A DNA stretch of 10,591 nt from Verrucomicrobiales bacterium (GTDB lineage: Bacteria; Verrucomicrobiota; Verrucomicrobiia; Verrucomicrobiales; DEV007), in assembly GCA_002705125.1 (NCBI GenBank), contig PAHQ01000071.1, positions 2,722-13,312 on the forward strand, in the 5' to 3' direction. Positions 6,692 to 10,591 of the stretch are shown one piece after another (positions within the stretch are counted from its first letter, which is position 1; the number at the start of each line of letters is the position of its first letter). The notes below the pieces were generated by a model that did no database searches, was not told the DNA's origin, and saw only the letters and a list, made by a program, of their open reading frames with translations. A program made the position numbers and the translations under genes.

Positions 6692-9336
6692 TCTACTATT
6701 AATTTCTGATTTGTTTTATTATTGAAAACATAACTCTTAGCAACTTCCATTACAACCGTTGAAAACTGGCCTTTATCCTGCATAACACTAAGAAGAATCT
6801 TATCAACATGAGGCTTGTCTTTTATGTTAAGGTCTCGGCCAAGAGCATACGATAATATGTGTTCAATAAATGAACGCATAAACCATTCAGGATTATCAGT
6901 AAGATTCTTTTTTAATCCAACCACATCATTAAATTTCTCTTTACCAAATATCTGGCCACTGGCATCAATCTTTAACCCAGATCGATAACTATCCCTCCAC
7001 CTTCCGACGGCATCGAAGTTTTCAAGAGCAAATCCAAGGGGGTCGATTTTTTTATGACATGAAACACAGCTCTCTTTTTCTTGATGCTGAACTAATCTTT
7101 GTCGTAAGGTGATCCCCTTTTTTTCAATTTCTGCATCATCATTTTCGATCTCAGGAATAACATCAGGAGGTGGCGGTGGAGGTTTATTTAAAATGACTGT
7201 AGCAACCCAGGCTCCCCGTCTAATAGGACTAGTTCTTAATGGTTCTGAGGTCATTGTTAAAGTAGCTGCAGAGGTAATTACTCCGCCCTCTCGTTTAGAG
7301 GACAATGCACGCTTTGTAAATATTTGACTATTTGTATTAAAACGACTTCGGTTTTGTTTATTACCAAATGGAATTTCATCATTATACCAAGAATGCATTT
7401 CATTTGAACGGTATGAATAATTACTATCGACCAGTAGCATAATGGACCTATCTTCAACCATAATACTTTCAAATAGAAGAAGTGGCTCTACCATTGTCTG
7501 AAGACCGAATTTCCATTGTTCACAACCAATTCGGGAATAATAAATTTGAAACCTTTCAAAATCTGGTACAGCTGTAATTAATTGATCAAGTCGAAGCCAT
7601 TGACGTGCAAAGTTTTCTGATAGGGCTTTGCTTTTAGGGTTCTCTAGAAGTCTCGTAACTTGAATTTCATAAACTTCAGGATCAAGAATTGAATCATTTC
7701 TTGCTTTGCTTAGTAATTCATCATCAGGAATACTGCTCCATAGAAAAAACGACAGTCTTGTTGCCAATTCGTATGGGTTCAACTTTTGAAAATTCTCCTT
7801 ATTATTTTTATTTTCATATATGTAAATGAATCTCGGAGATGATATCACCGCTGAAACAACATCTTTCATCGATTGAGTGTAAGACTTTCCGTTAATTATT
7901 CCTTGATTGAAAAATGAGTAATATCTACTTAACAAATCTTCTTTAATCTTAGTTCTAAATGCTTTTTCAAGGAAAACAGATATTCGATCTTTTATTATTT
8001 CGTTCTTTTTGATTTGAGCGGCTTCATTATTTGAATGTTTTTTGGAATCATTAAGTGGTTCCTTAAAAAAAGTTCCACTCAACTCGCTGTATGAATCAAA
8101 TTCGGGAGCATTAAGAATAGACTTCCCTAGTTTAATAAAGGTTTCCAACAAGATTGGAGAGAAGCTTAATTCGTCTCCACGATTATTAAAACCATGCTCG
8201 GATTGTAAATCTATAGCAAACGGACTTACTCCAGTTAAAATATGTTGTTCAATTTGGTTTTTACCAAGTGCACGATTCGATACTCTAATTGTTGTAGGGA
8301 AAGAACCTGAAGATGGATTGAAATACGAACTACTTCTTATAACTTTTTCCGGTAAAGGATAAACATCACCTTTAAGTTTCAATAATTCTTTTACTGAATT
8401 ATTGTATTCATACCTGTTCATCCTTCTCATCACAGTCAAGTTTAGAGAGTTTGCTTCGATCAGATAATTATCAATGTAATTACTAAGTGTAGAGTTAAGA
8501 ATTAAGGTTTCTTTCTCGGTTAGTTGTTCAGAGTCTTCAGGTGGCATTTCTTTAAACCTTATTGCATCAACAATTTTTTTCGTTACTTCCAAATCATTTG
8601 TAAATGCATCCTTAGACTGAAAATCCATAAGATTAATTTTTCCTTTAACTTTTCCGCCTTCACCGTGGCAACCATAACATTTGGACGATAAAATTGCTCG
8701 AATATCTTTAAGTGAGATATCTGTATATTCCTTTTTTTGATTCTCGAAATCACTCTTGGCCTTAACATTCACCTTCTCTGGTGGTTTCAAATTTTGAATT
8801 TTCAGATAATCCAAACCGAGGAGATATCTACCTTTCCTAAATTCATTTGAATCTTTATTTTTATCAACAAGAGCAAAAGCGATCTTTGCTTTTCCTTTTT
8901 CTAGACTAAATTTTGGAATTTTTATTAATTGAGAAAGCTTAACTACAGGTGAATAACAATCGAAGTTTTCAATGATTTTTTTATCATTTAAAAAGATATC
9001 AAAAATTCCATAATCAGGCGCACTAGTGAGCTGAATCTCAATTGAATAATCACTGCCATGATTGAAATTAATATAGTTAACATGTGACTCACCAATTACT
9101 CCATCCCATAAAAGTTGCCCTTCACCACTCCATTCATTGCCAAACCCGTTCATGTTTTGATGGCGTGAATTTCCAATATTTGAAAGGAACTCACCTTCGA
9201 AAAGGCCAACGTTATCGGATTTTGATTCCCTCCCCCTAACGGTATGATAGTCGAAACTTATATCACCATACAATTGATTGGTTAAAAATAAGGCTATAAG
9301 TATCCTGAAATGTTTAGTATAGCGGCAACTAATCAT
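6688..9336 (-). CDS. Secreted multidomain cytochrome: CBM-like domain + PSCyt1 + DUF1587/1595/1592/1588/1585
   Basis: The 882-residue protein begins with a Sec signal peptide (hydrophobic part about 11-24). Residues about 26-181 form a beta-sandwich like the carbohydrate-binding-type module often attached to DUF2961 and other PVC secreted proteins (WSGEGQLLW 69-77, SAPDYGIFDIFLNDKK 105-120, YLLGLDYLKI 171-180). A cytochrome c domain follows with CYGCH (220-224) and axial-type MPP (M264). Then come DUF1587 (MRRMNRYEYNNSVKELL 303-319, FSPILLETF 392-400), DUF1595 (about 447-510), DUF1592 (NPYELATRLSFFLW 520-533 to FARQWLRLDQL 576-586), DUF1588 (GGVITSAATLTMTSEPLRTS 684-703, a six-proline run at 719-724, CVSCHKKIDPLGFALENFD 757-775) and DUF1585 (about 803-875). 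It is probably a periplasmic or surface electron-transfer protein with up to two hemes; the substrate is unknown. The DUF1552 gene overlaps its stop. The dehydrogenase gene ends 61 bp upstream, so all three may be one transcript. No Shine-Dalgarno precedes the ATG. Confidence 0.94.
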   Translation of the reverse strand: MISCRYTKHFRILIALFLTNQLYGDISFDYHTVRGRESKSDNVGLFEGEFLSNIGNSRHQNMNGFGNEWSGEGQLLWDGVIGESHVNYINFNHGSDYSIEIQLTSAPDYGIFDIFLNDKKIIENFDCYSPVVKLSQLIKIPKFSLEKGKAKIAFALVDKNKDSNEFRKGRYLLGLDYLKIQNLKPPEKVNVKAKSDFENQKKEYTDISLKDIRAILSSKCYGCHGEGGKVKGKINLMDFQSKDAFTNDLEVTKKIVDAIRFKEMPPEDSEQLTEKETLILNSTLSNYIDNYLIEANSLNLTVMRRMNRYEYNNSVKELLKLKGDVYPLPEKVIRSSSYFNPSSGSFPTTIRVSNRALGKNQIEQHILTGVSPFAIDLQSEHGFNNRGDELSFSPILLETFIKLGKSILNAPEFDSYSELSGTFFKEPLNDSKKHSNNEAAQIKKNEIIKDRISVFLEKAFRTKIKEDLLSRYYSFFNQGIINGKSYTQSMKDVVSAVISSPRFIYIYENKNNKENFQKLNPYELATRLSFFLWSSIPDDELLSKARNDSILDPEVYEIQVTRLLENPKSKALSENFARQWLRLDQLITAVPDFERFQIYYSRIGCEQWKFGLQTMVEPLLLFESIMVEDRSIMLLVDSNYSYRSNEMHSWYNDEIPFGNKQNRSRFNTNSQIFTKRALSSKREGGVITSAATLTMTSEPLRTSPIRRGAWVATVILNKPPPPPPDVIPEIENDDAEIEKKGITLRQRLVQHQEKESCVSCHKKIDPLGFALENFDAVGRWRDSYRSGLKIDASGQIFGKEKFNDVVGLKKNLTDNPEWFMRSFIEHILSYALGRDLNIKDKPHVDKILLSVMQDKGQFSTVVMEVAKSYVFNNKTNQKLIVE

Positions 9337-9343
9337 TAATATG

Positions 9344-9372
9344 ATGATAATGCCTTAAATGGAGTACGTAAA
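9344..9372 (-). promoter_or_regulatory. Possible sigma70-type promoter for the DUF1592-DUF1552 pair
   Basis: On the minus strand TTTACG (9372-9367, four of six matches to TTGACA) is followed after 17 bp by TATCAT (9349-9344, five of six to TATAAT). The predicted transcription start is about 9337, immediately before the ATG at 9336, so the transcript would be essentially leaderless. It lies in the 61-bp gap after the dehydrogenase stop. It could allow transcription independent of the dehydrogenase gene, but in AT-rich DNA the match may be chance. Confidence 0.3.
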
Positions 9373-9397
9373 GAATACTATTTATCAGTCACCGATT

Positions 9398-10453
9398 CTA
9401 ATCGTATTCTAAAATTGCCTTGATAACCTTTCTTTTTTGAACTGCTTCTAAAGCTTGAGACACTTCATCAACTTGAAATTCGTGTGTAATGAATTCTGAA
9501 GCAGATAATTTCCCTTCATTTATCCATTCACAAAGTAAATTTTGAGACTCTTTTTCATATAATCTCGTAGGCCATTGGTGAATGTAGATATTATAATTAA
9601 AATCTCCTAAATAATTCTGCACATTGAATTCCTTTAGACCGGCATAAAATCCATAAACACAAATTGATCCTCCCCTTTTTATTAGTGGTAAGCCTGATGA
9701 TATTATTTCAGGTTTTCCAACGGCATCAATTATGGCATCTAATTTTTTTAAAGTTTCTCTGGAAGCAATCTCATTAACTGATTCATCATTTCTATCAAAG
9801 GTTTCACTAGCACCAAATTGCTTGGCCAGTTCACGCTTCTCTTTATGTCTATCAACTAAACCAATCCAGCCTAAACCAAAGAGCCGGCCCAACTTAACAA
9901 AACTTAACCCAACAGGCCCTCCACCATAAATAAGAACATCATCACCTGGTTTAAGATGAAAATCTCTAAAGGCACCTAAAACCTCCCTCCAAGTACAGAG
10001 CAAAACTCCATCTTGAGCAGATACGCTATCAGGCACAGAGGTTTGAATTTCAAAAACTTCAACCCACCCATTTTGTTCATTATCGACAGCATCATCAACC
10101 ATTGACTCATGGTCATTTATCAAAACGTACTCACAAAAGCCACCCCAGCCAGACTTAAGGCCCTCCGTTTGAAGTTCATCATCAAAAACAAGTCCACTGA
10201 TTCCTCTTTGCCCAATTTTGAAATTCTTTGCTTTATCGCCAACTTCAACAACTCTCCCAATACTCTCGTGACCAAGAGCAAATGGAAACGAGTCCTCCAT
10301 TCCAGGAAAATGACCAGAAACTAATTCACTATCTGTATTGTTACATATGCATGCAACTTCGGTCTTAACAAGAGCTTGATAAGGTTTTGGTATTGGTATT
10401 GGAGTATCGAGTATCGATATCTCCCCTGGTTTTGTTACTGAGATGGTCTTCAT
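9398..10453 (-). CDS. Zinc-dependent medium-chain (MDR) alcohol/polyol/sugar dehydrogenase
   Basis: The 351-residue cytoplasmic protein has no signal peptide. The GroES-like catalytic domain occupies about 1-150: CNNTD (37-41) gives the likely catalytic-zinc cysteine C37, and GHESIGRVVEVG (61-72) gives H62 and E63 with the family's GHE signature. The Rossmann domain (about 150-300) shows YGGGPVGL (176-183) and an acidic residue, D201, at the end of the second strand (LVDRHKEKRELAKQFGA 199-215), which favours NAD over NADP. The four-cysteine structural-zinc loop found in many family members is absent between residues 85 and 110. The reaction is probably NAD-linked oxidation of an alcohol, polyol or sugar to a carbonyl; the substrate cannot be told. 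The closest general resemblance is to threonine/glucose-dehydrogenase-type MDR enzymes. Upstream of the DUF1592 cytochrome gene on the same strand, it could lead that operon. Confidence 0.92.
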   Translation of the reverse strand: MKTISVTKPGEISILDTPIPIPKPYQALVKTEVACICNNTDSELVSGHFPGMEDSFPFALGHESIGRVVEVGDKAKNFKIGQRGISGLVFDDELQTEGLKSGWGGFCEYVLINDHESMVDDAVDNEQNGWVEVFEIQTSVPDSVSAQDGVLLCTWREVLGAFRDFHLKPGDDVLIYGGGPVGLSFVKLGRLFGLGWIGLVDRHKEKRELAKQFGASETFDRNDESVNEIASRETLKKLDAIIDAVGKPEIISSGLPLIKRGGSICVYGFYAGLKEFNVQNYLGDFNYNIYIHQWPTRLYEKESQNLLCEWINEGKLSASEFITHEFQVDEVSQALEAVQKRKVIKAILEYD

Positions 10454-10464
10454 ATCTAATAAAT

Positions 10465-10492
10465 ATAATAGATGAAGATATTTTTATGTTAA
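10465..10492 (-). promoter_or_regulatory. Candidate sigma70-type promoter for the dehydrogenase gene
   Basis: On the minus strand TTAACA (10492-10487, five of six matches to TTGACA) is followed after 16 bp by TATTAT (10470-10465, five of six to TATAAT). Transcription would start about 10457-10459, leaving a leader of only about 4-6 nt before the ATG at 10453. That agrees with the lack of any Shine-Dalgarno sequence there. It is the best-looking promoter in the window, though the local AT-richness weakens it. Confidence 0.4.
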
Positions 10493-10525
10493 ATCATTTC
10501 TAACACCAATTCACGGAACCATTTA

Positions 10526-10554
10526 TTTATATAAAAACAAAATTTATATAAAAA
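10526..10554. repeat. Two perfect 12-bp direct repeats upstream of the dehydrogenase gene
   Basis: TTTATATAAAAA occurs at 10526-10537 and again at 10543-10554, a 17-bp period. The spacing is not far from two helical turns, so a tandem binding site is imaginable. The sequence is low in complexity and lies in the AT-rich region from 10454 to the window edge, where I see no gene. It may therefore be an AT-rich promoter upstream element or simple chance. Confidence 0.4.
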
Positions 10555-10591
10555 ATCTCATGAAATTTTACTCAAAAATATAATTAAAAAG

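Noticed and set aside
7164..7186. G-rich run that looks like a repeat or structured element
   Set aside because: It is the complement of the six-proline stretch of the DUF1588 domain, a conserved coding feature of the family.
8042..8362. Open frame of 106 codons on the plus strand
   Set aside because: It is antisense to the DUF1587 part of the cytochrome gene, with no domain or start signal of its own.
9363..9380. AGTA...TACT inverted repeat after the dehydrogenase stop, as a terminator
   Set aside because: The stem is only four base pairs, AT-rich and without a following U-tract on the minus strand.
10560..10583. Short ATG-started frame at the right edge on the plus strand
   Set aside because: It encodes only seven residues before a stop and has no ribosome binding site; nothing supports a gene.

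Overview
The window looks like chromosomal DNA from an AT-rich member of the PVC superphylum (Planctomycetota, Verrucomicrobiota or Lentisphaerota), perhaps a marine Verrucomicrobiota. That rests on the protein families: a PSCyt1/DUF1549/DUF1553 cytochrome, a DUF1501 protein, a DUF1552 protein, a PSCyt1/DUF1587/DUF1595/DUF1592/DUF1588/DUF1585 cytochrome, and the start of a LamG plus methyltransferase-like protein. These are strongly expanded in PVC genomes, although some Bacteroidota carry a few of them. Base composition by eye is mid-30s % G+C throughout, and no segment stands out as foreign. I see no tRNA, rRNA, CRISPR array, insertion sequence or phage gene.

Layout. Positions 1-1414 (minus) hold the N-terminal 471 codons of a secreted LamG / FN3-like / methyltransferase-like protein that runs off the left edge and probably continues into a PQQ-type beta-propeller. 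A 173-bp divergent spacer follows. On the plus strand, 1588-3933 encodes a secreted PSCyt1-DUF1549-DUF1553 protein, and 3944-5386 its usual partner, a DUF1501 protein with an N-terminal twin-arginine motif. On the minus strand, reading right to left, an MDR-type zinc alcohol/polyol dehydrogenase (10453-9398) is followed after 61 bp by the DUF1592-class multidomain cytochrome (9336-6688), which overlaps by 4 bp a twin-arginine DUF1552 protein (6691-5390). The two gene sets converge with only 3 bp between stop codons.

Working together. Each convergent arm has the same logic: a large Sec-exported protein with two CxxCH motifs comes first, then a Tat-type partner. The most economical reading is two related but non-homologous periplasmic heme-protein/partner modules side by side. 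Their substrates are not known from the sequence. The carbohydrate-binding-like N-terminus of the DUF1592 protein, the LamG protein and the dehydrogenase make a role in glycan or sugar-derivative metabolism plausible, but this is inference.

Expression. None of the six genes has a good Shine-Dalgarno sequence. Three plausible promoters put the transcription start at or within a few bases of the start codon, so leaderless or SD-independent translation is a possibility.
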